DNA of 64,000 nt, taken from contig NZ_FQYQ01000003.1 in the NCBI RefSeq assembly GCF_900141825.1, positions 163,595-227,594 of the forward strand. The letters are read 5' to 3'. The notes below the pieces were generated by a model. The model saw nothing but the letters and a program-made list of their open reading frames with translations, ran no database searches and was not told where the DNA came from. Origin of the DNA: Pseudobutyrivibrio xylanivorans DSM 14809. Lineage in GTDB: Bacteria; Bacillota; Clostridia; Lachnospirales; Lachnospiraceae. This document shows positions 12,501 through 21,477 of this stretch, piece by piece (positions within the stretch are counted from its first letter, which is position 1; each line of letters opens with the position of its first letter). The position numbers were made by a program, and so were the translations under genes.

Positions 12501-13151
12501 ACTGTATCCTTCATCTGGAGTGGCAGATATAGATACAGTGTCATCTTTTACAGGATTATAATTCGATATTTGAATCGCAACATTTTCTATACCTTCTTTT
12601 ACAGTTACTGTAAATTTATCATCTTCATTATCTCCAGTAGGCTCCCCATTTTGGGTCTGACCATTTTGGCCCTCCTGTCCTTCTTGGCCCTGACCGTTCT
12701 GACCTTCTTGACCATCCTGGCCTTCCTGGCCACCTTGACCATTCTGTCCGTCCTGACCCTGACCCTCCTGACCATTCTGGTCTTGACCTTCCTGATTATC
12801 TCCGTCTCCAGTGCCGTCTCCATTACCATCTTCTCCACCTTCGCCGGTGGTTCCATCACTGCTTTTTAGTAATATCACAGGCTTCTCCTCTGAATTTAAT
12901 TCGTTTTCAGATTCTGTTTCTCCTTCCGCCTTAGGTTCTTCCGTGCTCCTATGTTCCTCCTCACCTTTAGGTTCTTCCGCCTTAGTCTCTTCAGTATCTC
13001 CTGAGCTGTCTGAATTTAATTCCAAAATGGTATTTATATTTAAGTCCAATTCATCTGCTTCAGAAAAAAGGAACTCTCTATTTAAATATGTATGTACCAG
13101 CACTACAACCATGGTCAATGCCAGTATTCGTACAAGAAATTTTTTATCCAT
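9564..13151 (-). CDS. Large membrane-anchored Ig-like repeat surface protein
   Basis: 1195 residues from the ATG at 13151 (GGTGA 6 nt upstream; a GTG nine bases earlier lacks a site). Residues 1-22 are a signal anchor. An acidic linker leads to a Gly/Gln/Glu stretch of NGQ, EGQ and DGQ triplets (about 105-165), then bacterial Ig-like domains. Two long units (about 365-615 and 620-865) are clearly related: each has a GDxL...QWY...GAT block and, near its end, an AMEYK...KxGxYxVR block. A Lys/Thr/Ser linker (about 865-905) precedes a C-terminal domain and a final transmembrane helix with an RKIRKFRRNKR tail. There is no LPXTG; it probably stays in the membrane. Function unknown, perhaps adhesion or polysaccharide contact. 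Confidence 0.75.
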   Translation of the reverse strand: MDKKFLVRILALTMVVVLVHTYLNREFLFSEADELDLNINTILELNSDSSGDTEETKAEEPKGEEEHRSTEEPKAEGETESENELNSEEKPVILLKSSDGTTGEGGEDGNGDGTGDGDNQEGQDQNGQEGQGQDGQNGQGGQEGQDGQEGQNGQGQEGQEGQNGQTQNGEPTGDNEDDKFTVTVKEGIENVAIQISNYNPVKDDTVSISATPDEGYSLKSLTVKTTDTESPADVALTHTDGNNYEFTQPEANVIIDASAEIVSYTIATPTTAQTECSIQIQSILKQPESISDGSTNACVGDKVVLAVTSKVGCVLSSITVTASTGNTIDAVKNFDNNYEFIMPAANIDSIVAVFTDFIILEEATKPFIVNANGNAIPQVGDRLTACTHALPNIQWKWYADDVFIEGATEQILVLTEKELGKTIRVQAIQPRNAAGEGRPGTDIYIMSDATPAVIAKVIGTITPEEVTAVTVYDYVNETINVTEAYELSLSDSVLEGQASLAITEILDREVNRVVYVRRKATDIAPASEWLPVFLSERPAAPTVSVENAVLSDWDYGKLVGTTAAMEYKLTSDPGFTRASDSYTRVKVGKYIVRYAASTTAFAGKTAEFTVRRQCIELTSQNKPVIVNITASRSQPVIGDTLEVQVNAGPGLSYQWYLNSSPISGATDVRYNLPASTYNKRISVRVTQAANVDGEGHPASAITASSDFVGPVKKVPGDSISESEIKGRLSYNYPMEVVAVSAGYEISTGSGSSGASSLKLTSVLDRNSAKYIYGRKKASDWQEASSWVKVSIPERPASPGNLTTESASSETAVDGKIIGTSQAMEYKMSGASSYTQASPGTTLVKAGTYFVRVAATGSNFASKYVTVKVESKTKKTDTTLKTKTTTKKSSKKSSSTKKETEEEDDEDLDFDLIDKSELWKTLSQDIKDGLRELLEESKGELVDANDLLDPTAIPGSKIAVNDMPIALVIGKGVIVIELDKIASGVILPDAYAVARGILTEEQIDLISRGGIVELKIATDSVIEDRIPAEEKAVFENSFTEYSGDYPNLTKAGYMEINISYKFYTHEWKEVTETLEPIEFVFELPDDLKNTSESFYMIRVHDGQGALLSDLDEDVNTVTICSTQFSNYLLVRTPEVQLATEEAGDDEADEKGNNPIKFFVTHQWPILFWGLVGLDVVYIAIRKIRKFRRNKRLATAK

Positions 13152-13178
13152 TATTTTCACCGCCCCATACTAGTGTAG

Positions 13179-13206
13179 AATATATTCCATTACTATATAT
13201 CGGCAA
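13179..13206 (-). promoter_or_regulatory. Possible promoter of the Ig-like repeat protein gene
   Basis: Minus strand TTGCCG (13206-13201), 16 nt, TATATT (13184-13179). It starts immediately after the sstT terminator and about 30 nt before the ATG. Confidence 0.4.
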
Positions 13207-13246
13207 AAAAAATCCCAATGTGAAGCACTAAGCCCCACATTGGGAT
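13205..13246 (-). terminator. Terminator of sstT
   Basis: Perfect 11-bp stem (13212-13222 with 13236-13246) followed by eight T on the minus strand, 20 nt after the sstT stop. Confidence 0.9.
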
Positions 13247-13265
13247 AGGAAAAATTCAATAAAAT

Positions 13266-14519
13266 TTAGATATCAAGTTTGGTGTCTCCGCCTAAAAATG
13301 TAGGAAGTGATTTTCCCTGCTTCTTCCACTGAGCATACTCTGCTGTTGCAGCAAACATAACATCACCAGATGAATTAAGTGCTGTCTCTACAGAATCCTG
13401 AACTACACCAATGATGAATCCAACTGCTACTACCTGCATGGCTACATCTGCATTAACACCGAATAATGAGCAAGCCATAGGGATAAGAAGAAGTGAACCA
13501 CCAGCAACACCTGAAGCTCCGCATGCAGCAAGAGTTGCAATGAACGCAAGGATAAGTGCTGTAGCAAATGAAACCTGAATTCCGACTGTGTTTGCAGCTG
13601 CAAGTGACATAACTGCTATTGTAATAGCAGCACCGTCCATGTTGATTGTAGCACCAAGAGGAATAGAAACTGCATACATCTCTGGATCCATGCCAAGCTT
13701 CTCGCAAAGCTCCATGTTTACAGGGATGTTAGCAGCTGAGCTTCTTGTGAAGAATGCTGTCACACCAGACTCTCTAATGCATCTGAAAACAAGTGGATAT
13801 GGATTTCTTCTAAGAACGATTGCTGCAAGAAGTGGATCTACAATAAGTGCAACCGCAAGCATACATCCTACAAGAAGAATTAAAAGCTTTCCGTAGTCTG
13901 TGAAGATTGACATACCATTTGTAGATACGTTCTCGTAAACAAGACCCAAAATACCAAATGGAGCAAGATTGATAATCCATCTAACTGCCTGTGAAACAAT
14001 ATCAGCAATATCAGCCATCATCTGCTTTGTGCTGTCACTTGCTATCCTCTTTGATGCGATACCAAGAACAACTGCCCAGAAAAGAATACCGATGTATCTG
14101 CCCTCAGCAAGTGAGCTGACTGGGTTTGATACCATTGTCTTAAGAAGATTAGCAAGAACCTCGCCTACGCTTGTAGGAATAGTATCTGCGCTGGCTGCCT
14201 CTGTAAGTGTAAGTGTCTGTGGGAACATAAAGCTTCCGATAACAGCAACTACAGACGCAAGAAGTGTACTTGCCATGTAAAGGGCAAGAACAAGACCGAA
14301 TCTTCTATCAAGCTTATCATTGCCCTGTGCAAGAGCTGAAATTACAAGGACGAATACAAGCACTGGCGCTACAGCCTTCAAAGCACCTACGAAAATGCTT
14401 CCAATCAAAGCAATAAATGACAGGTTATCAAATAGTAATCCAAGGATTACACCTATCACAAGTCCGATTATAATTCTTACAATCAAACTCACACTATTGT
14501 ACTTCTTAATTAGTTCCAT
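13266..14519 (-). CDS. sstT: Serine/threonine:sodium symporter
   Basis: A 417-residue member of the dicarboxylate/amino acid:cation symporter family, SstT branch, which imports serine and threonine with Na+. Eight hydrophobic helices are visible, with the HP1 region (FFTRSSAANIPVNMELCEKL) and the TM7 motif (GATINMDGAAIT) that forms the Na+ and substrate site. Length fits the family (about 410). Monocistronic, with a strong terminator and a GGGAGAAAA-like ribosome site. Confidence 0.9.
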   Translation of the reverse strand: MELIKKYNSVSLIVRIIIGLVIGVILGLLFDNLSFIALIGSIFVGALKAVAPVLVFVLVISALAQGNDKLDRRFGLVLALYMASTLLASVVAVIGSFMFPQTLTLTEAASADTIPTSVGEVLANLLKTMVSNPVSSLAEGRYIGILFWAVVLGIASKRIASDSTKQMMADIADIVSQAVRWIINLAPFGILGLVYENVSTNGMSIFTDYGKLLILLVGCMLAVALIVDPLLAAIVLRRNPYPLVFRCIRESGVTAFFTRSSAANIPVNMELCEKLGMDPEMYAVSIPLGATINMDGAAITIAVMSLAAANTVGIQVSFATALILAFIATLAACGASGVAGGSLLLIPMACSLFGVNADVAMQVVAVGFIIGVVQDSVETALNSSGDVMFAATAEYAQWKKQGKSLPTFLGGDTKLDI

Positions 14520-14592
14520 AAAATTTTCTCCCTTTTTATAAAATATTGGTTTAATTCTACCGCTTTAAACCGATAAAGTAAAGAAGTAAATA

Positions 14593-14626
14593 AAAAAGTG
14601 GCTCCGTAACTACGAAGTCACTTTTA
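14593..14626 (-). terminator. Terminator of purF-purB
   Basis: Stem AAAAGTG...CACTTTT with inner CGTA/TACG pairing, followed by TTTTTTATTT on the minus strand, about 20 nt after the purB stop. Confidence 0.85.
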
Positions 14627-14642
14627 AATCTTAATTGAACTA

Positions 14643-16100
14643 TTAAACGTTGATTTCTGCCTTTACACCAAGGATATCCTTATTAGCATCAAGGATAGGT
14701 GTAATAACATCACGAAGGTAAACCTCTACCTGACGTGGGCTACGTCCAACATAGCGGGCTGGCTCCATTGTAGCCTCAAGCTCCTCAAGTCCCATTGGGA
14801 ACTCATCATCTGCTGCGATAAGCTCAAGAAGGTTGTTCTCCTTACCTTCTACCTTTACGTTCTTTCCTGCTTCCATAGAAAGTGTTCTGATTTTCTCGTG
14901 AAGCTCCTGTCTGTTGCCACCAAGCTTAACTGCATCCATCATGATATTCTCAGTAGCCATGAATGGAAGCTCAGACATAAGACGCTTTGTAATAACCTTA
15001 TCGTAAACAACAAGGCCATCTACTACGTTAAGGCAAAGATCAAGTACTCCATCTGTAGCAAGAAAACCCTCAGCGATAGAAAGACGCTTGTTAGCAGAAT
15101 CATCAAGTGTACGCTCAAACCACTGTGTAGCTGATGTGATGGCAGGGTTAAGTGCATCAATCATTACGTATCTTGAAAGAGATGCGATTCTCTCACTTCT
15201 CATTGGATTTCTCTTGTAGGCCATAGCTGATGAACCAATCTGGCTCTTCTCGAATGGCTCTTCTACTTCCTTAAGGTGCTGAAGAAGACGGATGTCGTTT
15301 GACATCTTATGAGCAGATGCTGCAATACCTGCAAGGATATTACAAACTCTTGTATCTACCTTACGAGAATATGTCTGGCCTGATACTGGATAGCAAGACT
15401 CGAATCCCATCTTCTTTGCGATTGTTGGATCAATCTTATCGATTGTCTCGTTGTCTCCGTTGAAAAGTTCAAGGAAGCTTGCCTGTGTACCTGTAGTACC
15501 CTTTGAACCAAGAAGCTTAAGAGTAGAAAGAACATAATCTAAATCCTCAAGGTCCATAACGAACTCATTAAGCCAGAGTGTTGCACGCTTTCCTACTGTT
15601 GTAGGCTGTGCTGGCTGGAAATGAGTAAATGCAAGTGTAGGCTGAGCCTTATATTTATCTGCAAATGCCGCAAGCTCTGCGATAACATTTACAAGCTTCT
15701 TTCTGATAAGAAGAAGTGCATCACGCATGATGATAATATCTGTGTTATCACCAACGTAGCAGCTTGTTGCACCAAGGTGGATGATACCAGCTGCCTTTGG
15801 ACACTGTTTGCCATAAGCATATACATGGCTCATTACATCGTGTCTTACTTCTTTCTCACGAGCAACAGCAACATCATAGTTAATATCCTCGATGTGCTGC
15901 TTCATCTCATCAATCATATCCTGAGTGATAACTGGCTTTCCATCCTGAGAAAGACCAAGCTCCATCTCTGTCTCAGCAAGAGCTATCCAAAGACGACGCC
16001 ATGTTGAAAACTTCTTATCCTGAGAGAAAATATACTGCATCTCCTTGCTGGCATATCTCTCACTTAAAGGGCTACTGTATCTATCTGTATTACTCATCAT
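14643..16100 (-). CDS. purB: Adenylosuccinate lyase
   Basis: Cleaves adenylosuccinate to AMP and SAICAR to AICAR, both with loss of fumarate, in purine synthesis. 485 residues, the longer PurB type. The family signature appears as GSSAMAYKRNP in the middle of the protein, with the TTGTQASF loop upstream. The start overlaps the purF 3' end by 11 nt and uses AGAGGAGATT as ribosome site, so the two are co-translated. Confidence 0.95.
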   Translation of the reverse strand: MMSNTDRYSSPLSERYASKEMQYIFSQDKKFSTWRRLWIALAETEMELGLSQDGKPVITQDMIDEMKQHIEDINYDVAVAREKEVRHDVMSHVYAYGKQCPKAAGIIHLGATSCYVGDNTDIIIMRDALLLIRKKLVNVIAELAAFADKYKAQPTLAFTHFQPAQPTTVGKRATLWLNEFVMDLEDLDYVLSTLKLLGSKGTTGTQASFLELFNGDNETIDKIDPTIAKKMGFESCYPVSGQTYSRKVDTRVCNILAGIAASAHKMSNDIRLLQHLKEVEEPFEKSQIGSSAMAYKRNPMRSERIASLSRYVMIDALNPAITSATQWFERTLDDSANKRLSIAEGFLATDGVLDLCLNVVDGLVVYDKVITKRLMSELPFMATENIMMDAVKLGGNRQELHEKIRTLSMEAGKNVKVEGKENNLLELIAADDEFPMGLEELEATMEPARYVGRSPRQVEVYLRDVITPILDANKDILGVKAEINV

Positions 16101-17535
16101 AATCTCCTCTTATATCTTTAGTAGGTGGGTCCATAGGATAATTTCCATCGAAACATCCATGGCAAATCTCTAAACCATCAACCGTCTGTGGCAAACGTTC
16201 AAAATTCAGGTATGCCAATGAATCAGCTCCAATAATCTTGCATATTTCATCTACTGAATGCTTGTATGCAATTAGCTGCTCTCGACATGGTACATCTGTA
16301 CCGAAATAACAAGGCCATAAGAATGGTGGTGATGAAATACGAACATGCACCTCTGTTGCACCAGCATCTCTAAGCATCTTAACAATGCGGTCAGATGTAG
16401 TACCACGGACAATTGAATCATCAATCATAATGATTCTCTTTCCTCTTACAACCTCTCTTAAGGCATTAAGTTTTACCTGAACAGATGACTGTCTGCTGGC
16501 CTGCTTTGGCTTTATGAAGGTTCTGCCCACATAACTATTCTTTACGAAGGCTGTTCCATAAGGAATGCCAGACTCAAGAGAAAATCCCTGAGCAGCAGCA
16601 TTTCCTGATTCAGGAACACCAACAACTAAGTCCGCCTCAACTGGAGAATCCTGAGCAAGGAATCGACCAGCCTTAATTCTTGATTCATAAACAGAAATTC
16701 CATCTATATCAGAATCAGGTCTTGCAAAGTAAATGTATTCAAAAATACAACGACCGTGCCTTGATTTATCTACACATCTGCTCTTGTCAGATTTGATTCC
16801 AAAGTCTGGTGAAATGGTAACAATCTCGCCTGGCTCTACATCACGAATATACTCTGCTCCGATTGTATCAAGAGCACATGTCTCAGATGCGATAACATAA
16901 GCATTATCTCTTTTTCCAATACAAAGAGGTCTAAATCCCTGTGGATCACGTGCAGCAATAAGCTTTCGTGGTGACATTACCACAAGTGAGTAAGCTCCCT
17001 TGATTCTGTCACAGGCTTTTGCAACAGCTTCCTCAACTGAAGCACTCTTAAGTCGTTCTCTTGCTATGAGATAAGCGATTGTTTCTGAGTCGATAGTAGT
17101 CTGGAAAATAGCACCTGTCATAGAAAGCTCATCTCGAAGCTCTTCAGCATTGATAAGATTTCCATTGTGTGCCATTCCAAGAAGTCCCTTCCAATAAGAA
17201 AGCACAAGTGGCTGAGCATTCTCTCGGCAAGAAGAACCTGCAGTGGAATATCTGGTGTGACCTACACCGATATCACCGTGCATGCCCTCAAGAATTTCCT
17301 GATTGAAAACTTCATTAACAAGGCCCATGTCTTTATGCAAAGCATAGTTACGCTTTGGACCATTTGTGTCTGATACGGCGATACCGCAGCTCTCCTGTCC
17401 TCTGTGCTGCAAAGCAAAAAGGCCATAATAAATAGAGGAGGCAACATCCCCACCGTCGAAATCATACATAGCAAAGACGCCGCACTCCTCATGCAGTCCG
17501 TCCCATGGCATGTCCTTTAAGTTAAAATCTCCCAT
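16090..17535 (-). CDS. purF: Amidophosphoribosyltransferase
   Basis: First committed step of purine synthesis: PRPP plus glutamine to phosphoribosylamine. 481 residues: N-terminal Ntn glutaminase domain, C-terminal phosphoribosyltransferase domain. A 17-residue propeptide precedes the nucleophile Cys18 (LHEECGVF). The PRPP motif is IIMIDDSIVRGTT. Four cysteines placed as in the B. subtilis enzyme (one in CIFEY, one in LWPCYFG, two in ICHGC) indicate the Fe-S cluster type. Operon with purB. Confidence 0.95.
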   Translation of the reverse strand: MGDFNLKDMPWDGLHEECGVFAMYDFDGGDVASSIYYGLFALQHRGQESCGIAVSDTNGPKRNYALHKDMGLVNEVFNQEILEGMHGDIGVGHTRYSTAGSSCRENAQPLVLSYWKGLLGMAHNGNLINAEELRDELSMTGAIFQTTIDSETIAYLIARERLKSASVEEAVAKACDRIKGAYSLVVMSPRKLIAARDPQGFRPLCIGKRDNAYVIASETCALDTIGAEYIRDVEPGEIVTISPDFGIKSDKSRCVDKSRHGRCIFEYIYFARPDSDIDGISVYESRIKAGRFLAQDSPVEADLVVGVPESGNAAAQGFSLESGIPYGTAFVKNSYVGRTFIKPKQASRQSSVQVKLNALREVVRGKRIIMIDDSIVRGTTSDRIVKMLRDAGATEVHVRISSPPFLWPCYFGTDVPCREQLIAYKHSVDEICKIIGADSLAYLNFERLPQTVDGLEICHGCFDGNYPMDPPTKDIRGDYDE

Positions 17536-17568
17536 TAATTACTCCTATTACTTTAATCCGAAATATGT

Positions 17569-18435
17569 CTAGATACTGAGTTCCTTACCTGTAAGTAATT
17601 TGTAAGCCTCAAGGTACTTATCGATTGTCTTATCAATTACATCCTGTGGAAGAAGGTAATCAGACTCAGGATTTGCCTTGAGCCAGTCGCGTACAAACTG
17701 CTTATCGAAAGAAGGCTGTCCATGGCCTGCCTCATAACCCTCGAGTGGCCAGAAACGTGAGCTGTCTGGTGTAAGCATTTCGTCGGCAAGAACAATATTG
17801 CCATCCTCATCAAGACCAAACTCAAACTTTGTATCTGCAATGATGATGCCCTTTGTGAGAGCATAATCAGCGCACTTCTTATAAAGAGCAATTGTATTAT
17901 CACGAAGAGCAGTTGCGTACTCTAAACCGTGACCTGGGAATTCCTTTTCAAGAACTTCAATGGAACGCTCGAAAGAGATATTTTCATCATGATCACCAAT
18001 TTCTGCCTTAGTAGAAGGAGTGTAGATAGGCTCAGGAAGCTTATCTGATTCCTTAAGACCTTCTGGGAGCTTAATGCCACAAACAGTACCGTTTTCCTTG
18101 TAGCTAGCCCATCCAGAGCCTGTGATGTAACCGCGAACGATGCACTCAATTGGAAGCATTGTAAGCTTCTTGCACATCATTGACTTGCCTTTGTACTCGT
18201 CGTTCTGGAAGAACTCAGGCATATCTTTTACATCAGTTGAAAGCATGTGATTTGGAACGATGTCCTTTGTAAGGTCGAACCAGAACTTAGACATCTGTGT
18301 AAGAACAGCACCCTTATTAACAATCTTGTTCTTTAAAATTACGTCGAATGCAGATATACGATCTGTGGCCACCATGATAATGCTGTCTCCGTTATCGTAT
18401 ACTTCTCTTACTTTTCCCTCTTTAATTGGTTTCAT
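17569..18435 (-). CDS. purC: SAICAR synthetase
   Basis: Phosphoribosylaminoimidazole-succinocarboxamide synthase: joins CAIR and aspartate with ATP. 288 residues from the ATG at 18435, which has AGAGGA 7 nt upstream; an upstream TTG is less likely. The start MKPIKEGKVREVYD and the motif ATDRISAFDV are characteristic, as is the PLEGYEAGHGQPSFDKQF segment. It is the longer, eukaryote-like/clostridial form rather than the E. coli length of about 237. It precedes purF by 33 nt and is likely cotranscribed. Confidence 0.93.
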   Translation of the reverse strand: MKPIKEGKVREVYDNGDSIIMVATDRISAFDVILKNKIVNKGAVLTQMSKFWFDLTKDIVPNHMLSTDVKDMPEFFQNDEYKGKSMMCKKLTMLPIECIVRGYITGSGWASYKENGTVCGIKLPEGLKESDKLPEPIYTPSTKAEIGDHDENISFERSIEVLEKEFPGHGLEYATALRDNTIALYKKCADYALTKGIIIADTKFEFGLDEDGNIVLADEMLTPDSSRFWPLEGYEAGHGQPSFDKQFVRDWLKANPESDYLLPQDVIDKTIDKYLEAYKLLTGKELSI

Positions 18436-18479
18436 AATCAAATCCTCTCTCTTTTTATTTAGTTTATTTTAATCATCCA

Positions 18480-18496
18480 GCCCCCTTAAAGGGGGC
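18480..18496 (-). terminator. Short GC hairpin between gpmI and purC
   Basis: GCCCCC/GGGGGC stem (18480-18485 with 18491-18496) directly after the gpmI stop. It lacks a real U-tract, so it may only partly end gpmI transcription. Confidence 0.45.
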
Positions 18497-18502
18497 GAAT
18501 AA

Positions 18503-20047
18503 TTATTTCTTAATTAAAAGTGACTTACCAGTCATCTCCTTTGGCTGCTCAAGACCCATGATCTCGATAAGTGTAGGAGCGATATCGCAAAGAGCACCGC
18601 CCTCGCGAAGTGTATAAGCCTCATCATAGTTAACTAAGATAAATGGAACAGGATTTGTTGTGTGAGCTGTGTGTGGCTCTCCTGTCTCATAATCAATCAT
18701 CTTCTCAGCATTTCCGTGGTCAGCGCAGATGAATAATGCTCCATCCATCTCCTTAACTGCCTCTACTGCCTCTCCTACAAGTGAGTCAACACGCTCTACA
18801 GCTGCAACAGCTGCTTCTATGACGCCAGTATGACCTACCATATCTGGGTTAGCAAAGTTGATAACGATAACATCGTACTTGTTAGACTTGATAGCGTCTA
18901 CAAGCTTTGCTCCAACCTCTGGTGCCGACATTTCAGGCTTAAGGTCATATGTAGCTACATCCTTAGGTGAGTTAACAAGGATTCTCTCCTCATCCTTATT
19001 AGGCTCCTCAACACCACCGTTGAAGAAGAATGTAACGTGTGCGTATTTTTCTGTTTCAGCAAGTCTAAGCTGCTTTAAACCATTGTTTGCAAGGAACTCG
19101 CCGAAAGTATTTGTAATGCTCTCCTTCTCGAAAGCAATGTGCTTGTTAGGGATTGTCTCATCGTAATCCTTGAAGCAAGCATAATATAAATCAAGGAATT
19201 CTCTATCGAATCCTGTAAACTTGTCATCGCAGAATGCTCTTGTAATCTCACGAGCACGGTCTGGACGGAAGTTGAAGAATACAACTGAATCGCCGTTCTT
19301 AACAACTGAAAGTGGGTTGCCAGCTGGATCTGTGATAACTGTAGGAAGAACGAACTCGTCTGTAATTCCCTCATCATAAGAAGCCTGCATAGCATCTGGA
19401 ACTGAAGTAGCCTTTACGCCCTCACCCTTAGTCAGCGAATCGTAAGCCTTCTGAACACGATCCCAGTTGTTATCTCTATCCATAGCATAGTAACGACCAG
19501 AAAGAGAAGCGATTGTACCAACGCCAATCTCATCCATCTTTGCCTGAAGCTGTGCTAAGAAATCCTTACCAGAAGCTGGTGGAGTATCTCTACCATCAAG
19601 GAATGCATGAACGAATACCTTTGTAAGACCGTTCTTCTTGCACATCTCAAGCATACCGTAAAGGTGCTCGATGTGGCTGTGAACGCCACCGTCTGAAAGA
19701 AGACCCCAAAGGTGTAAATCAGAATCGTTCTTTTTGCAGTTTTCAATTGCCTGAAGAAGAACCTTGTTCTCGAAGAACTCGCCATCATTGATAGCCTTAG
19801 TGATTCTTGTGAGATCCTGGTAGATGATGCGGCCTGCGCCGATATTCATGTGACCTACCTCAGAATTTCCCATCTGGCCATCTGGAAGACCAACGAACAT
19901 GCCTGATGCCTGACCCGGAACAAATGGGCACTCAGCCATAAGCTTATCCATAACAGGTGTCTTTGCCATTGCAATAGCATTTCCCTTAGGATTGTCATTA
20001 AGACCATATCCATCGAGAACCATAAGTACTACAGGTTTCTTACTCAT
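18503..20047 (-). CDS. gpmI: Cofactor-independent phosphoglycerate mutase
   Basis: Interconverts 3- and 2-phosphoglycerate in glycolysis, Mn-dependent. 514 residues, as usual. The phosphoserine nucleophile is Ser62 in GQMGNSEVGHMNIG; the other metal motif ICADHGNAEKM is in the alkaline-phosphatase-like domain. The DGYGLNDNPKGNAI start region supplies the first metal aspartate. Lies downstream of the tpiA/CapA/Sel1 region in the same direction. Confidence 0.96.
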   Translation of the reverse strand: MSKKPVVLMVLDGYGLNDNPKGNAIAMAKTPVMDKLMAECPFVPGQASGMFVGLPDGQMGNSEVGHMNIGAGRIIYQDLTRITKAINDGEFFENKVLLQAIENCKKNDSDLHLWGLLSDGGVHSHIEHLYGMLEMCKKNGLTKVFVHAFLDGRDTPPASGKDFLAQLQAKMDEIGVGTIASLSGRYYAMDRDNNWDRVQKAYDSLTKGEGVKATSVPDAMQASYDEGITDEFVLPTVITDPAGNPLSVVKNGDSVVFFNFRPDRAREITRAFCDDKFTGFDREFLDLYYACFKDYDETIPNKHIAFEKESITNTFGEFLANNGLKQLRLAETEKYAHVTFFFNGGVEEPNKDEERILVNSPKDVATYDLKPEMSAPEVGAKLVDAIKSNKYDVIVINFANPDMVGHTGVIEAAVAAVERVDSLVGEAVEAVKEMDGALFICADHGNAEKMIDYETGEPHTAHTTNPVPFILVNYDEAYTLREGGALCDIAPTLIEIMGLEQPKEMTGKSLLIKK

Positions 20048-20091
20048 AGTAATTCCTCCTTAAATGCCTAGTGTAATACTAGTTCATTATT

Positions 20092-21477
20092 CTATTGTTT
20101 TTTTGTTATATGTCCCTCTTTATCAATCAGAGCTGTGCTCGAAAGACTATTGAGACTGTCTATGATATCGCTATATGCTTTATCTTTATTATTTAAAAGG
20201 CTCGTAACACCTGATGAAAACTCACATGGAATGAAGTTTGCATCAATGTGTCCGTCCTTAGAAATCCTAATCTGAGCTAATCCAGTGTGATAATCTGCTG
20301 GCATCTCTCCTGTAATGGAGAACCAATAATTACCAAGGCTATAGAAAATAGGAACATTATCCATATATTCTACAGTCTGCAGGCAATGTGTGTGACCGCC
20401 AATAATAACATCTGCTCCCGCTTCAACAAAGCTTCTTGCAAGAGCTACCTGGTCTTCACCATAATTGGCATTGCCCTCAGTGCCCCAATGTGGAATAACT
20501 ATAACATAGTCCGCATTGGCCTTTGCCTCTCTGATAACATCACAGAAAATCTCTGGATGAAGACATTTTAGAACGCCTGGCAATATACCAGTAGCCTCCT
20601 GTGTAAAATTAAGAGTACGTTCTATTTGTGTGGCAGAACAAATAGCTATCTTCCTGCCTCCTGCTATAAAATAGACTGGTTTTCTAGCTTCTTCTAAATT
20701 AACACCTGCTCCTACAAAAGGCATATTAGCACCTCTAAGTGTATCAAGTGTGTCCAGAAGTCCAGTCTCGCCGTAATCAAAAACATGGTTGTTAGCAACG
20801 CTAACAATATCAACTCCAAGTTCCTCTAAAAGAGAAACTCTGCTAGGAGCGCTTCTGAAGGTATATGCTTTTCCTTCAAGAGCAGCACCTCTTGTAGTGT
20901 AGGCAAACTCATTGTTAATCATCATAACATCGGCGGAACGCATCTCAGCCAATAAATCCTCGGAAAAACATTCCGTAATTCCGCCTATCTGATGATCCAT
21001 ATAATCGGTGGTTGCCACACCGTCTGAAAAGGATACATCTCCTGTGAAATCAAGAACAATATCCTCTCCATCTATATCAATTTCATGGATTCTGTCAAAA
21101 GAGTAATTTTTTATACCGGTACTTTTACAATAATCGTACCAAAGAACGTGAATGCTTTTGCCTGTAAGCTCATACCATATTTCTGGTGTTTCAAAATTAG
21201 CATAGCTGGCAATCTCCTGGACAGTCTTCTCTCCATATTCATGTGTGACCATGGATAAAAATGTCTCATCAATTGGGTGACCGCCAATGAACGCCTTTGT
21301 ACTGTTATTCAGAATGGTATCCCAAGCATCACTTAAATCTGCTATTTGTATTTTTTGTGGCTGGCTCTCTTTTAATTTTGCATATGTCTCCACATTTGTC
21401 TCTTTTATGCCGCATCCAACTAGTAATAATGAAGTGAAAACAATAATTATAGCTAAGCCATAACTACATTTCCTCAT
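20092..21477 (-). CDS. CapA-family lipoprotein, poly-gamma-glutamate capsule type
   Basis: 461 residues with a lipobox LLLVGCGIK (Cys22), so a surface lipoprotein. After about 130 residues of unknown N-terminal sequence comes the PGA_cap metallophosphatase-like domain (about 150-400), with VSVANNHVFDYG and IIGGHTHCLQ metal motifs and GDVSFSDGV at its start. CapA proteins act in poly-gamma-glutamate or exopolysaccharide retention, but many stand alone with unknown function, as here: no capB/capC neighbours. Overlaps the Sel1 gene by 14 nt, indicating coupled expression. Confidence 0.82.
   Translation of the reverse strand: MRKCSYGLAIIIVFTSLLLVGCGIKETNVETYAKLKESQPQKIQIADLSDAWDTILNNSTKAFIGGHPIDETFLSMVTHEYGEKTVQEIASYANFETPEIWYELTGKSIHVLWYDYCKSTGIKNYSFDRIHEIDIDGEDIVLDFTGDVSFSDGVATTDYMDHQIGGITECFSEDLLAEMRSADVMMINNEFAYTTRGAALEGKAYTFRSAPSRVSLLEELGVDIVSVANNHVFDYGETGLLDTLDTLRGANMPFVGAGVNLEEARKPVYFIAGGRKIAICSATQIERTLNFTQEATGILPGVLKCLHPEIFCDVIREAKANADYVIVIPHWGTEGNANYGEDQVALARSFVEAGADVIIGGHTHCLQTVEYMDNVPIFYSLGNYWFSITGEMPADYHTGLAQIRISKDGHIDANFIPCEFSSGVTSLLNNKDKAYSDIIDSLNSLSSTALIDKEGHITKKQ

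Noticed and set aside
12605-12859. 84-codon minus ORF inside the Ig-like repeat gene
   Set aside because: Shadow frame of the GQ-rich repeat; no ribosome site and lies wholly inside a well-supported gene.
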